From contig DHOU01000010.1 of NCBI GenBank assembly GCA_002409745.1, positions 168,271-232,270 on the forward strand: a stretch of 64,000 bases of DNA. The letters run 5' to 3'. The notes beneath the pieces were generated by a model. It was not told where the DNA came from. It made no database searches and worked only from the letters and a program-made list of their open reading frames with translations. The position numbers and the translations under genes were made by a program. The stretch comes from Bacteroidales bacterium UBA5382 (GTDB lineage Bacteria > Bacteroidota > Bacteroidia > Bacteroidales > Dysgonomonadaceae). Positions 9,624-17,739 of this stretch are shown in pieces; within the stretch, counting starts at the first letter, position 1; each line of letters starts with the position of its first letter.

Positions 9624-10305
9624 ATTTTTCCGGCTCTTTCTTTTGGTCGCTTTGCCCGCCGGAAACATCTACAATGATGCGGGCATTCTTGTATTCGCCG
9701 TAGAACGTCGGGTCGGAAGACAAGTACGGCAACATCAGCACGTCCATCTCGTTGTGCAGTAAATCCATACCTTCTTTCACCTTCAGCGCCAAATCGACAG
9801 TCGCTTGCTTCTTAAATGCCCTCAAAGCCCCACGCCCGGGTTCCTGAAGCGGAAACGACTCGAGACCCTTATCCAATGCGGTAAGGTCGTCGGCCGTTAT
9901 CCCCTGCGCCACCAACGATTCGGCTAAGGGTGCGGCCGCGTCGCGGATGGTCTTCGCCTCCGCCACTAAATCGCTTTCGCGGCAACGATTTAAGTAGGAA
10001 CGCGTCACGGTCGATAGGGCAATGAGCTTAAGGTCTTTCTGAACCACCGCATACGCATGCGTTCCGTTGGCGACTTTAAAAACGATGTTTTCGAGGTCTT
10101 TGCGTTGTTTATTCTTGACGGCGGTATATCCCTTTTGATTGATTACCTGCCGCTGATGGTCGGTATGCACATCCGTAATAATCGCTTTTAACTGTACATG
10201 ACAGTTTATCAACGGCTCATTGCCGGTTATTTTACTTGCTCTGAGAGTCATCATTTCATCGACTCTTTCCATTGTATTGGTTTGATTTATTTGATGTCTA
10301 GTCAT
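9622..10305 (-). CDS. Protein of unknown function, Bacteroidetes type
   Basis: I do not recognise this family. I chose the ATG at 10305 (MTRHQINQTNTMERVDEMM) because the upstream in-frame extension to 10440 is Cys-rich and runs into the minisatellite. The product is about 227 residues, apparently soluble and mostly helical, with no signal peptide or membrane segment. Its centre (VINQKGYTAVKNKQRKDLE) is basic, and the rest has long Ala/Leu/Glu helices and a charged tail ending KKEPEK. It stands alone between bcp and the 21-bp minisatellite. A structural or phage-like role is possible, but nothing visible supports a specific function. Confidence 0.6.
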   Translation of the reverse strand: MTRHQINQTNTMERVDEMMTLRASKITGNEPLINCHVQLKAIITDVHTDHQRQVINQKGYTAVKNKQRKDLENIVFKVANGTHAYAVVQKDLKLIALSTVTRSYLNRCRESDLVAEAKTIRDAAAPLAESLVAQGITADDLTALDKGLESFPLQEPGRGALRAFKKQATVDLALKVKEGMDLLHNEMDVLMLPYLSSDPTFYGEYKNARIIVDVSGGQSDQKKEPEK

Positions 10306-10393
10306 CTTATTAAAAATTGATATGAATGGATAAATGGCGGAAGAACATCCCTTATGGGAGCCTCCGCAGGACATAAAATGACGGGTGCATGGA

Positions 10394-10693
10394 ATGATTT
10401 TATCACTGCATCCCTTCAAGATGTCGCTGAACGGCTTCAAGATGCCGCTGAACGACCTAAAACTGACAATGAAGCAGTTAAAGCTGCCACTGTGTCACCA
10501 AAACCTGCCATTGAAGCAGTTCGAGATAGCATTGAACGACCTTGACCTGCCATTGAGGCAGCCAAAGATGCCACTACGTCACCCAAATCTGCCATTGAGG
10601 CAGTCGCAGCGTTCAATGAATGACCGGAGACGAACATTGAAAGGGTCTCAGCGTCCATTGAACGACCTTAACACACAAAACACTAAGGGATAA
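10394..10693 (+). CDS. Possible small repeat protein encoded by minisatellite
   Basis: An open frame of 99 codons starts at ATG 10394 (or GTG 10385). Twelve units of seven residues follow a rough pattern x-x-K/N-M/L-P-L-N/K/R, for example GFKMPLN, QLKLPLC and QPKMPLR. The product would be very basic and probably helical, with Leu/Met every seven residues. All three forward frames and one reverse frame stay open for long stretches, as expected of a 21-bp repeat without stop words, so an open frame alone does not prove translation. Confidence 0.3.
   Translation: MILSLHPFKMSLNGFKMPLNDLKLTMKQLKLPLCHQNLPLKQFEIALNDLDLPLRQPKMPLRHPNLPLRQSQRSMNDRRRTLKGSQRPLNDLNTQNTKG
10412..10663. repeat. 21-bp minisatellite, 12 degenerate units
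   Basis: Twelve head-to-tail units of exactly 21 bases show strong period-21 conservation at the second half (tgccattgaac/agg type) and variation in the first half (gacct, cagcc, caccc, cagtt). Units have diverged by substitution only; no indels were seen, since the reading frame holds through all twelve. The array lies upstream of, and divergent from, the unknown gene at 9622-10305. Confidence 0.8.
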
Positions 10694-10776
10694 TTGCCGT
10701 CGTGCGGCGGGCAAGCGTGCCTGCGTCGTTTATATCCGACGGCCGGGCTTCTCCAAAATAAGCGGTATATTACTAT

Positions 10777-10832
10777 GTTTCATATTCTATAAATTAAAAA
10801 GTAATTTTATAGCGGTGAGTCGTATATGAAAC
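10777..10832. other. Nested inverted repeat in non-coding spacer
   Basis: GTTTCATAT (10777-10785) pairs with ATATGAAAC (10824-10832), and inside it ctataaatt (10787-10795) pairs with aattttatag (10803-10812). The rest of the spacer 10694-10959 shows no gene or clear promoter. This could be a structured leader, a regulator site or a decayed element end. Confidence 0.4.
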
Positions 10833-10959
10833 GGCTGGCATCGTGAATTAACGCGGTAAAGATACGGTTTTTTCGGAAAACAAAGAAAATTTTTCAAAAA
10901 ATTTTCCCGTCGGAGAAAGACGATGTGCGAATTGGCTAATTTGCTAATTATTGATCTTC

Positions 10960-11352
10960 CTAAATCAACCGGTAAAGTTCTTGAAGGTAACCTTCCACTT
11001 TGTCCACTAACGGTAAAATATCATCTGCACCGAGAATGGCCCAATCATCATAATCGCCGGATTGACGTAACTCAAAAAGCCGGCTGTAGAAACTTCCCCA
11101 TTCATCGCTTATAATACCGGTGCGAATAAAGTGCAGACCAAGCAAACGAATTACACCGGAATGAGTGGATGCAAAATAATTATTTTTCAGTAATAGAGCG
11201 CTGGTCATATAATAACAGGCATAATACATTCGATTAGCAGCTGCATACCAATATTCATTAGCAATAATACCTTTCGCCTCCTGCCACGTTTCGAACGCCC
11301 GGTTAACACGGTTATGTATAAGAGCCGCTTTCTCTTCATCCGTTAATTTCAT
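10960..11352 (-). CDS. HEPN-domain protein, toxin partner of MNT
   Basis: This is a 130-residue helical HEPN protein of the COG1895 type. The core RMYYACYYMTSALLL matches the family's central helix (A/R-YYA-x-x-x-A-x-ALL), and the later LFELRQSGDYDD occupies the place of the usual catalytic R-x4-6-H; I see no His there, so RNase activity is uncertain. It overlaps the upstream MNT gene by four bases (ATGA), indicating a coupled pair. HEPN toxins of this kind are usually silenced by AMP transfer from the MNT partner, a function inferred here from family knowledge. Confidence 0.8.
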   Translation of the reverse strand: MKLTDEEKAALIHNRVNRAFETWQEAKGIIANEYWYAAANRMYYACYYMTSALLLKNNYFASTHSGVIRLLGLHFIRTGIISDEWGSFYSRLFELRQSGDYDDWAILGADDILPLVDKVEGYLQELYRLI

Positions 11353-11687
11353 AACTCAATACCTTCCGCTTCTACATTTTTAAAAAAAAGAGTACCCTCT
11401 CTCTTCATCCATTCCGAAAGCGTATAAAGCTTCATACTAAAATAGGCTCCGAAATCCCATCCTACGCGCACAAACGGATAAGCAAGCCGGTCGAAATCAG
11501 ACGGGCTAAGAACATCTTTATCTACTAAAATCAATAGATCCCAATCCGAATCGGGACCGGCGTCGCCTCGCGCTTGGGAACCGAAAAGAATCAATTTACT
11601 TTCCGGCACGACTTCCTCCTTGACTTTCTTTATTTGTTGAATAATTGTATTGCGATCAAGTGTTGACATACTTACAAGTGTTGACAT
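11349..11687 (-). CDS. MNT-domain minimal nucleotidyltransferase (antitoxin)
   Basis: This small DNA polymerase beta-like nucleotidyltransferase carries the exact GS-x10-D-x-D motif (GSQARGDAGPDSDWD) that binds metal and NTP. In MNT/HEPN modules it adds AMP to the toxin. It is 112 residues from ATG 11687, or 106 from an equally good in-frame ATG at 11669. Both starts lie in a perfect 18-bp tandem duplication (11657-11692), so the N-terminus reads MSTLVSMSTLDRN. It overlaps the HEPN gene by four bases. Confidence 0.85.
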   Translation of the reverse strand: MSTLVSMSTLDRNTIIQQIKKVKEEVVPESKLILFGSQARGDAGPDSDWDLLILVDKDVLSPSDFDRLAYPFVRVGWDFGAYFSMKLYTLSEWMKREGTLFFKNVEAEGIEL

Positions 11688-11692
11688 ACTTA
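11657..11692. repeat. Perfect 18-bp tandem duplication over MNT start
   Basis: Two identical copies of CAAGTGTTGACATACTTA lie side by side. Because 18 is a multiple of three, each copy supplies an ATG in the same frame for the MNT gene. Confidence 0.85.
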
Positions 11693-11755
11693 ATTGTTTT
11701 AGTAGAACAAAAATACAGAATCTTCTTTATTTCACAAGTATTATCCGGGAGATTC

Positions 11756-12439
11756 TTACAGCATTCTCTGCAAATCGCCGCGGCGGAGAATATCGATTGT
11801 GCGACCGTCTACGCCAATAATTCCCTCCTCCGCCAGTTGCATCATCACATTCACCAGAGCCGGACGCGAAACACCGAACAAGTGCGCCAGGTCTTGCTTC
11901 GATATTTTCAGTTGGCACACGCGTTCGCCTTTCGACTCTTTGAGGATGTAATACGCCAGCTTCGCACGAATGGTGCGCAACGAAACCAACCGCAATTTCT
12001 CGGTTAAATGAACGACTTTATTCGACACGAACATCAGAAAAGCATCCCTGAACGCGTCATACTTCCGGATTAAGAAATACACGTTCTCCTTCGGAATCAA
12101 AATGGCCGCACAGTCGGTAAACCCTATCGCCGTAACAGGCGAATGGTTATCATCGGCAAACAAAAATGCGGGAGCCAGCGGGTTGGGAGCTTTAAGATGC
12201 GCAACCTCCATAAAGTCTCCCTTTTCATCGGACATTTCGGTACGCACTTCGCCTTGTATCAAGATATACAACATTTTATATTCCGCTCCCTGAGCAAAAA
12301 GCATATCCCCTTTACCATACCGTTTGAGCGTATAACGCACATCTTGAAGAAACTCTTCACGCCGCTCGGGAGGGATGGAACTACAGAGCGGACACTTGAA
12401 TATGAGCGGACCGTATGCGGATGAATGTTGGTTTGTCAT
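11756..12439 (-). CDS. Crp/Fnr-family transcription regulator
   Basis: This 227-residue regulator has an N-terminal cyclic-nucleotide-binding-type beta-roll (residues about 35-130, LYILIQGEVRTEMSD) and a C-terminal winged helix (SKQDLAHLFGVSRPALVNVMMQL). Near the N-terminus it has KCPLCSS, a Cys-x-x-Cys pair that could hold metal or sense redox state, though it lacks the further cysteines of enterobacterial FNR. It is divergent from the nrfH chimera, and Fnr-type regulators often lie next to nitrite or nitrosative-stress genes, so control of the former nrf locus is a fair inference. No operator was identified. Confidence 0.85.
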   Translation of the reverse strand: MTNQHSSAYGPLIFKCPLCSSIPPERREEFLQDVRYTLKRYGKGDMLFAQGAEYKMLYILIQGEVRTEMSDEKGDFMEVAHLKAPNPLAPAFLFADDNHSPVTAIGFTDCAAILIPKENVYFLIRKYDAFRDAFLMFVSNKVVHLTEKLRLVSLRTIRAKLAYYILKESKGERVCQLKISKQDLAHLFGVSRPALVNVMMQLAEEGIIGVDGRTIDILRRGDLQRML

Positions 12440-12572
12440 ATTATTTTTAAATAACTATCGGATGAATAGGCGTTTCCCTTACGAAAATACATCTTTTTTT
12501 CCTATTCGTCATATTTATTACACTTTTTTCAGCAGAAGAAGGCTATTTTTACGGAAATAATAAGTTGAAATG

Positions 12573-12789
12573 GTTGCAACTAAATCAGAAACATTTAGAA
12601 ACTGTTTAAATTTCTTACGAAGACTGTAATTAAACTATTCTTCGCCTTCAAAAAGTTTCTTTTTTGTATTCTTCTTCCTCTTATTTGGCTCAAATAGCCC
12701 GCTATTATCGCCAAAACGAGAAAGAACACTGCTAAAAAATAATTCTTTTTGAATCGCGAAAGAAATTTAAAAAGATTCTTAGTTGCAAC
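12573..12789. mobile_element. MITE-like remnant of an insertion sequence
   Basis: Terminal inverted repeats of about 23 bases (12597-12619 and 12757-12780, about four mismatches, core TTTAAATTTCTT) enclose about 140 bases. Outside them GTTGCAACTAA occurs at the left and its complement TTAGTTGCAAC at the right. On the minus strand an open frame (about 12768 to a TAG at 12635-12637) reads like the basic C-terminus of a transposase, with SRFGDNSGLFEPNKRKK and a KKKLFEGEE tail. This suggests an internally deleted IS. It fills most of the Crp-nrfH spacer 12440-12841. Confidence 0.55.
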
Positions 12790-12841
12790 GACACAACTTA
12801 CGAAACTTGAATAATGAATACTCTAGCATAGAAAACCGGTC

Positions 12842-13744
12842 ATGAATAGATTACGAAACATCTGGCGAGAGATAAAGCCGCGGGGAGGTTGGCGCTATCC
12901 GGCAATCATCATTACCGGAGCTTTCGTGGGTTTATTTATATACACTTTCTTTGCCTCGCGCGCATACAGCTATTTGTCCGATGATCCTTCGGCCTGCGTC
13001 AACTGCCACATCATGAGCCCCTACTACGCTACTTGGATGCATAGTTCGCACGGGGGCAACACCACGTGCAACGATTGCCACGTGCCGCACAACAACATCG
13101 TCAACAAGTATTATTTCAAAGCGAAAGACGGCCTTCGCCACGCGGCCGTTTTCACGTTGCGCGGCGAGAAAGGCGCCACGGAGAACCGTGCTGAAATGAT
13201 GGCAGGTACTGCTTACGGAGAATTGTTACAAAGCAAGTCTTTTTTTGATGAAAAAGAAGATTATTACATCGCTTGCAATACCGTTATTCCAGGTGCGCCA
13301 AGTACGACACAACAGTTCGGAGCCTTAGCCCGCATCAAAAAAGATGCAACAGACTTTGATAAAACGTATTTAGGATATCGTACCTCATCGGGAGGAAAAG
13401 GAAAAATTATTACAGCCGAATATTTAACCTCCGGAAAAGCGTTACTCTATATTATGGATCCGGAGTATACCGGCGCTCCAGGATGGGGGGCTACGGGAGC
13501 TAACTGTTATTATGCGATCCTTGATCTGAACACCGATAAACTTGAAAGATTACCTCTTCCACATAGTAAAGGTAATTTCTCTCAACGTTCGATTGTCTTA
13601 GGAAACAAAGCATACATTGGCGTTAATCCGGAAAAAGCGGCTCCTTTGATTTATATTTACGACATCCCGACAGGAAACCTGACGAAAGGTAAACCAATCA
13701 AAACAGGTTACAGTTTCGAGCGTATTGTCGCATTAATGGATTAA
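12842..13744 (+). CDS. Chimeric gene: NrfH N-terminus fused to DUF4374 C-terminus
   Basis: Residues 1 to about 110 are cytochrome c nitrite reductase small subunit NrfH: one membrane anchor (about 20-45), heme motif CVNCHIM (residues 52-58, with the Met typical of NrfH heme 1), heme motif CNDCH (76-80) and KYYFKAKDGLRHA. NrfH normally carries two more CxxCH motifs; these are missing. From about residue 115 the protein is the last part of a DUF4374 protein (LERLPLPHSKGNFS, IYDIPTGNLTKGKPI). Base composition becomes AT-rich at about 13190. The frame is intact, but neither half is complete and nrfA is absent, so this is probably a deletion product that has lost nitrite reductase function. Confidence 0.8.
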   Translation: MNRLRNIWREIKPRGGWRYPAIIITGAFVGLFIYTFFASRAYSYLSDDPSACVNCHIMSPYYATWMHSSHGGNTTCNDCHVPHNNIVNKYYFKAKDGLRHAAVFTLRGEKGATENRAEMMAGTAYGELLQSKSFFDEKEDYYIACNTVIPGAPSTTQQFGALARIKKDATDFDKTYLGYRTSSGGKGKIITAEYLTSGKALLYIMDPEYTGAPGWGATGANCYYAILDLNTDKLERLPLPHSKGNFSQRSIVLGNKAYIGVNPEKAAPLIYIYDIPTGNLTKGKPIKTGYSFERIVALMD

Positions 13745-13765
13745 ACCCTCCATAAACAATAAAAA

Positions 13766-15232
13766 ATGAAGAAGGTCAGGGCATTTATGTTTTCATTGCA
13801 TCGGATAACGGGAACAATCATCAGTTTGTTTTTCTTTATGTGGTTCATTTCGGGTTTGGTATTGATATATTATCCTTTCCCCAATGTAAGCCCGTCGCAA
13901 AAATATGAAAATATGGATGCCTTGCCCGATTCATTGCCTGATATCAACTCCATTTTAGTACGACTTCCTGAGTCCGGCAAAACGATAAAAAAACTCAGCG
14001 TAAGATATTTTCGAGGTCAAACTTTATTTACAGTAAAAACGAATGATCGTGCCTATACTATCTGTAGCGATACACTCAAAGCGGTAAATCCTCTGACATG
14101 GGAAAGCATAGAACACACAGCAAAGAAATGGGTGGATGCACCGATTATCAAAATTGATACATTGACAGAACGTGACCAGTGGATTATGTATTCGCGCTAT
14201 AAAGCAGAAATGCCTATCTATAAGTTTTACTTCAACGACAAACAAAAACATCAACTATACATATCTTCCCGAACAGGGGAAGTACAACAATTTACCGATA
14301 AAGGTCAACGTTTTAGAGCATTTATAGGGGCCATTCCTCACAAATTCTACATCCCGGCTATACGAAAAAACACGAAGACATGGACTACTTTATTAACCAT
14401 CGGAGGTGTAATCGCTCTAATCGCAGCTTTATCCGGAATATACCTTGGGGTATATATCACATACCGAAAATATAAAGCGAAAAGAAGAATTGGAAGTCCC
14501 TATAAAAATTATTGGTATAAATGGCATCATATTTTAGGACTTATTTTCGGTATTTTCCTTGCCACATTTGCCTTTAGTGGAGCGATGGCCTTACAACGAA
14601 TTCCTTCATGGGTAATTAAAACGCATGGCGATTACAGAGTCAGCAGTTCACAGTTAAGAGGAAAATATCTATCCGCGGATTCTTATAAATTGGACTACCG
14701 CATTCTTGCAAAAAAATATCCGGATATTAAATCTATCGAATGGGAACACTTTCAAGAGGTTCCAATCTATAATATTGTGGTAGGCAACAAAGAAATACGC
14801 ATAGACGCTTCTTCTTCCGACGTGAAAGAATTATACCTGCAACCGTCGGTTGTGGAAAAAGCGGTCCAAAGCATACACAAAACAAGTGAGCTTATGTCTA
14901 CTACGCTCATAAATGAATATGATGAATATTATCTGTCGAAAGAAAGAAGTTTACCGCTTCCGATTTACAAGATAAAAGTTGAGAATGCGGATAACAGCAT
15001 TTATTATATAAACCCAAAAACAGGTGACTTCAAATACTTCAATCAGAGCCGAAAAGCAAAGAAATGGATTTTCAGCGGACTACATTATCTTAATATCAAA
15101 TGGTTAGTCGAACGGCCTGTTCTTTGGACTATCGCTATTTGGCTCCTATGTCTTGGGGGTGCGTGTGTTTCATTCTCAGGAATCTGGCTGGGGATAAAAT
15201 ATATGCGAAGAAAAATAAAGTCTTTCTTTTAA
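13766..15232 (+). CDS. PepSY-associated transmembrane protein
   Basis: This inner-membrane protein of 488 residues has four predicted spanning segments (about 11-34, 203-228, 250-275 and 455-480) separating two periplasmic PepSY-type regions. The first segment contains LHRITGTIISLFFFMWFISG and the third WHHILGLIFGIFLATFAFSG, the recurring family pattern with histidines near the membrane. It starts 21 bases after the DUF4374 part of the upstream chimera. DUF4374 and PepSY-TM genes commonly accompany TonB receptors for siderophores or heme, so the pair is likely the tail of an iron-uptake operon whose receptor was deleted. It is AT-rich compared with its neighbours. Confidence 0.85.
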   Translation: MKKVRAFMFSLHRITGTIISLFFFMWFISGLVLIYYPFPNVSPSQKYENMDALPDSLPDINSILVRLPESGKTIKKLSVRYFRGQTLFTVKTNDRAYTICSDTLKAVNPLTWESIEHTAKKWVDAPIIKIDTLTERDQWIMYSRYKAEMPIYKFYFNDKQKHQLYISSRTGEVQQFTDKGQRFRAFIGAIPHKFYIPAIRKNTKTWTTLLTIGGVIALIAALSGIYLGVYITYRKYKAKRRIGSPYKNYWYKWHHILGLIFGIFLATFAFSGAMALQRIPSWVIKTHGDYRVSSSQLRGKYLSADSYKLDYRILAKKYPDIKSIEWEHFQEVPIYNIVVGNKEIRIDASSSDVKELYLQPSVVEKAVQSIHKTSELMSTTLINEYDEYYLSKERSLPLPIYKIKVENADNSIYYINPKTGDFKYFNQSRKAKKWIFSGLHYLNIKWLVERPVLWTIAIWLLCLGGACVSFSGIWLGIKYMRRKIKSFF

Positions 15233-15380
15233 GGTTACGACGATAACAAAATTATCGCAAAAGTCATATTTTCTGATTGGAATTTTCATATTTTTATAAA
15301 AATGACTTCCTTTGCAGGAAATAACAACACGGCTTGGCACACCAAGGCATGCCGTTTCGAAATCCTCTATAATAAACTAT

Positions 15381-17576
15381 ATGTCAACACTCAGATTTAA
15401 AGCAGTCGTCAAAGCATCGGAGAGAGTTCCGGTGGACGTTCCGATTCCGGACAAGTTACCCTCGGAGAACTTCGGTAAATATGTGTTCAATAGGACACAA
15501 ATGTCGAAGTATCTTTCGAAAGAAACCCTAAAAATAGTTCTCGAAGCCATTGATCAGGGAGGAGTTTTGCAGCGGGAAATCGCCGACCACGTGGCTGCCG
15601 GCATGAAGATATGGGCGATGGAAAGGGGAGCCACCCACTACACACATTGGTTCCAACCCTTGACAAGAGGTACTGCGGAAAAACATGATTCCTTTATTGA
15701 TTACATAAACGGCCCCGGCGGAGGCATTATCGAGCGCTTTCCCGGCGGGCTGCTTGCTCAACAGGAACCGGATGCATCGAGCTTCCCAAGCGGTGGCATA
15801 CGAAATACGTTCGAAGCGCGCGGTTATACGGCGTGGGATCCTTCCTCGCCCGCTTTCATTATAGACGACACGCTTTGTATTCCTACGGTTTTCATTTCTT
15901 ACACCGGGGAAGCGTTGGATTATAAAACCCCGCTCTTAAAAGCGTTATCCGCCATAGATAAGGCGGCCGTAGGTGTCTGCAAGCTGTTCGATTCGAATAT
16001 AAAGAAAGTGTATTCTTATCTGGGATGGGAACAGGAATATTTTCTGGTCGACGAAGCGCTTTACAATGCCCGCCCCGACCTGAATCTGACGGACAGAACA
16101 CTCATGGGGCACGAAAGCGCCAAGAATCAGCAGTTGGAAGATCATTACTTCGGTGCCATTCCTCCCCGGGTAGCCGCTTTCATGCGGGAAGTCGAATATG
16201 AAGCCTACAAATATGGCATTCCCTTGAAAACGCGTCATAATGAAGTTGCACCCAATCAATTTGAACTCGCGCCCATTTATGGAGAAACGAACTTGGCGGT
16301 CGATCAGAATCTGTTGATCATGATTTTAATGGAGAAAATCGCAACCAAGCATCATTTCAAACTCTTGTTGCATGAGAAGCCTTTTGCGGGTATCAACGGG
16401 TCGGGAAAGCATTGCAACTGGTCTCTGGCGACAAATACCGGGATCGGGTTGTTTACTCCCGGAAAAAAGCCAACGGAGAATTTAATGTTCGTGACGTTTT
16501 TAGTTAATACGCTCATGGCGGTATACAAACACAACGCCTTGCTGAAGGCTTCCATTATGTCGGCGCAAAACACTCACCGATTGGGAGCGAATGAAGCCCC
16601 GCCCGCCATCATATCGATCTTTTTAGGATCGCAGATATCCGCCATATTAGACCGTATAGAAGAGAGTTCGCAAGACGACGAAATTACGGTGGAAGAATTG
16701 ACGAAAATGAAGCTCGGTATTGCACATATTCCCGAAGTATTCATCGACAACACCGACCGCAACCGTACTTCGCCTTTCGCCTTCACCGGGAATCGTTTTG
16801 AATTCCGAGCAGTAGGTTCGTCGGCTAATTGCTCTGCTTCCATGACGGCATTAAATGTAGCCGTTGCAAATCAATTAATCAACTTCAAGAATGAAATCGA
16901 TCAGAAGACAAAGGCCGGGATGAAAAAAGAAGAAGCCATCTTCGATACCATCCGGCTATATATAAAGGAATGTAAACCGATTCGCTTTGACGGAAACGGC
17001 TATAGCGACGAGTGGAAGGAAGAAGCGAAAAAACGCGGACTGGATTGCGAAACGAGCGTTCCGCTTATCTATGATGCATATACGTCGGACCAATCGGTTA
17101 AGATGTTCGAGCGATTAGGCGTACTCAACGAACGCGAGCTACACGCCCGTAACGAAGTAATGTGGGAGACGTATACAAAAAAGATTCAAATAGAAGCGCG
17201 CGTTTTAGGCGATCTTTCGATGAATCACATCATTCCTGTTGCAACCCAATATCAATCGATGCTGCTCGATAATTTGTTTAAAATGCGGGCCGTATTCGAA
17301 GAGCAGAAGGCAAGAAATCTCTCAAAAGAAGATGCCGTGCTCATCGAGAAGATTGCTTCGCATATATCGACTATAGAAACAAACGTAAACGCAATGGTGG
17401 ATGCGAGGAAAGTGGCTAATAAAATAGACGATGCCCGTCAAAAAGCCATCGCTTATCACGACACGGTTGCTCCATTCTTCGATATTATTCGCTATCATGT
17501 CGATAAGTTGGAGCTGATAGTCGATAACCAAATGTGGCCCCTGCCTAAATACCGGGAGTTACTGTTTATCAGTTAA
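15381..17576 (+). CDS. glnN: Glutamine synthetase type III
   Basis: This enzyme joins ammonium to glutamate using ATP, and is the large GSIII form common in Bacteroidales. I chose the ATG at 15381 (MSTLRFKAVVKAS); an in-frame TTG at 15312 would add an unlikely leader. The 731 residues match the roughly 730 of the Bacteroides fragilis enzyme. Visible motifs are GWEQEYFLVD for substrate binding, NEVAPNQFELAPIY, and the nucleotide loop NGSGKHCNWSL. It stands alone with its own terminator, and works with GltBD at the start of the window as the GS/GOGAT route. Confidence 0.96.
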   Translation: MSTLRFKAVVKASERVPVDVPIPDKLPSENFGKYVFNRTQMSKYLSKETLKIVLEAIDQGGVLQREIADHVAAGMKIWAMERGATHYTHWFQPLTRGTAEKHDSFIDYINGPGGGIIERFPGGLLAQQEPDASSFPSGGIRNTFEARGYTAWDPSSPAFIIDDTLCIPTVFISYTGEALDYKTPLLKALSAIDKAAVGVCKLFDSNIKKVYSYLGWEQEYFLVDEALYNARPDLNLTDRTLMGHESAKNQQLEDHYFGAIPPRVAAFMREVEYEAYKYGIPLKTRHNEVAPNQFELAPIYGETNLAVDQNLLIMILMEKIATKHHFKLLLHEKPFAGINGSGKHCNWSLATNTGIGLFTPGKKPTENLMFVTFLVNTLMAVYKHNALLKASIMSAQNTHRLGANEAPPAIISIFLGSQISAILDRIEESSQDDEITVEELTKMKLGIAHIPEVFIDNTDRNRTSPFAFTGNRFEFRAVGSSANCSASMTALNVAVANQLINFKNEIDQKTKAGMKKEEAIFDTIRLYIKECKPIRFDGNGYSDEWKEEAKKRGLDCETSVPLIYDAYTSDQSVKMFERLGVLNERELHARNEVMWETYTKKIQIEARVLGDLSMNHIIPVATQYQSMLLDNLFKMRAVFEEQKARNLSKEDAVLIEKIASHISTIETNVNAMVDARKVANKIDDARQKAIAYHDTVAPFFDIIRYHVDKLELIVDNQMWPLPKYRELLFIS

Positions 17577-17599
17577 ACGAACGGCGGGAGAGAATAGCC

Positions 17600-17640
17600 A
17601 AAAAGTCGGAAAGAGGGTTTTACACTTTTTTCCGACTTTT
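17600..17640 (+). terminator. Rho-independent terminator of glnN
   Basis: AAAAGTCGGAAA (17601-17612) pairs with TTTCCGACTTTT (17629-17640) around a 16-base loop, 24 bases after the stop, ending in a T-run. Confidence 0.8.
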
Positions 17641-17739
17641 CTATTCAGTTGTTTATCGATTAAATATTTATGATTCGTAAGTTATTTCGTCTGAAAGTTT
17701 GCAGTTTACAGTCACTTCTAACTCCTGACCTCCTTCCTA

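Noticed and set aside
10437..10658. Minus-strand Ala/Ser/Met-rich frame across the minisatellite
   Set aside because: It is expected from a 21-bp repeat without stop words. There is no evidence for translation.
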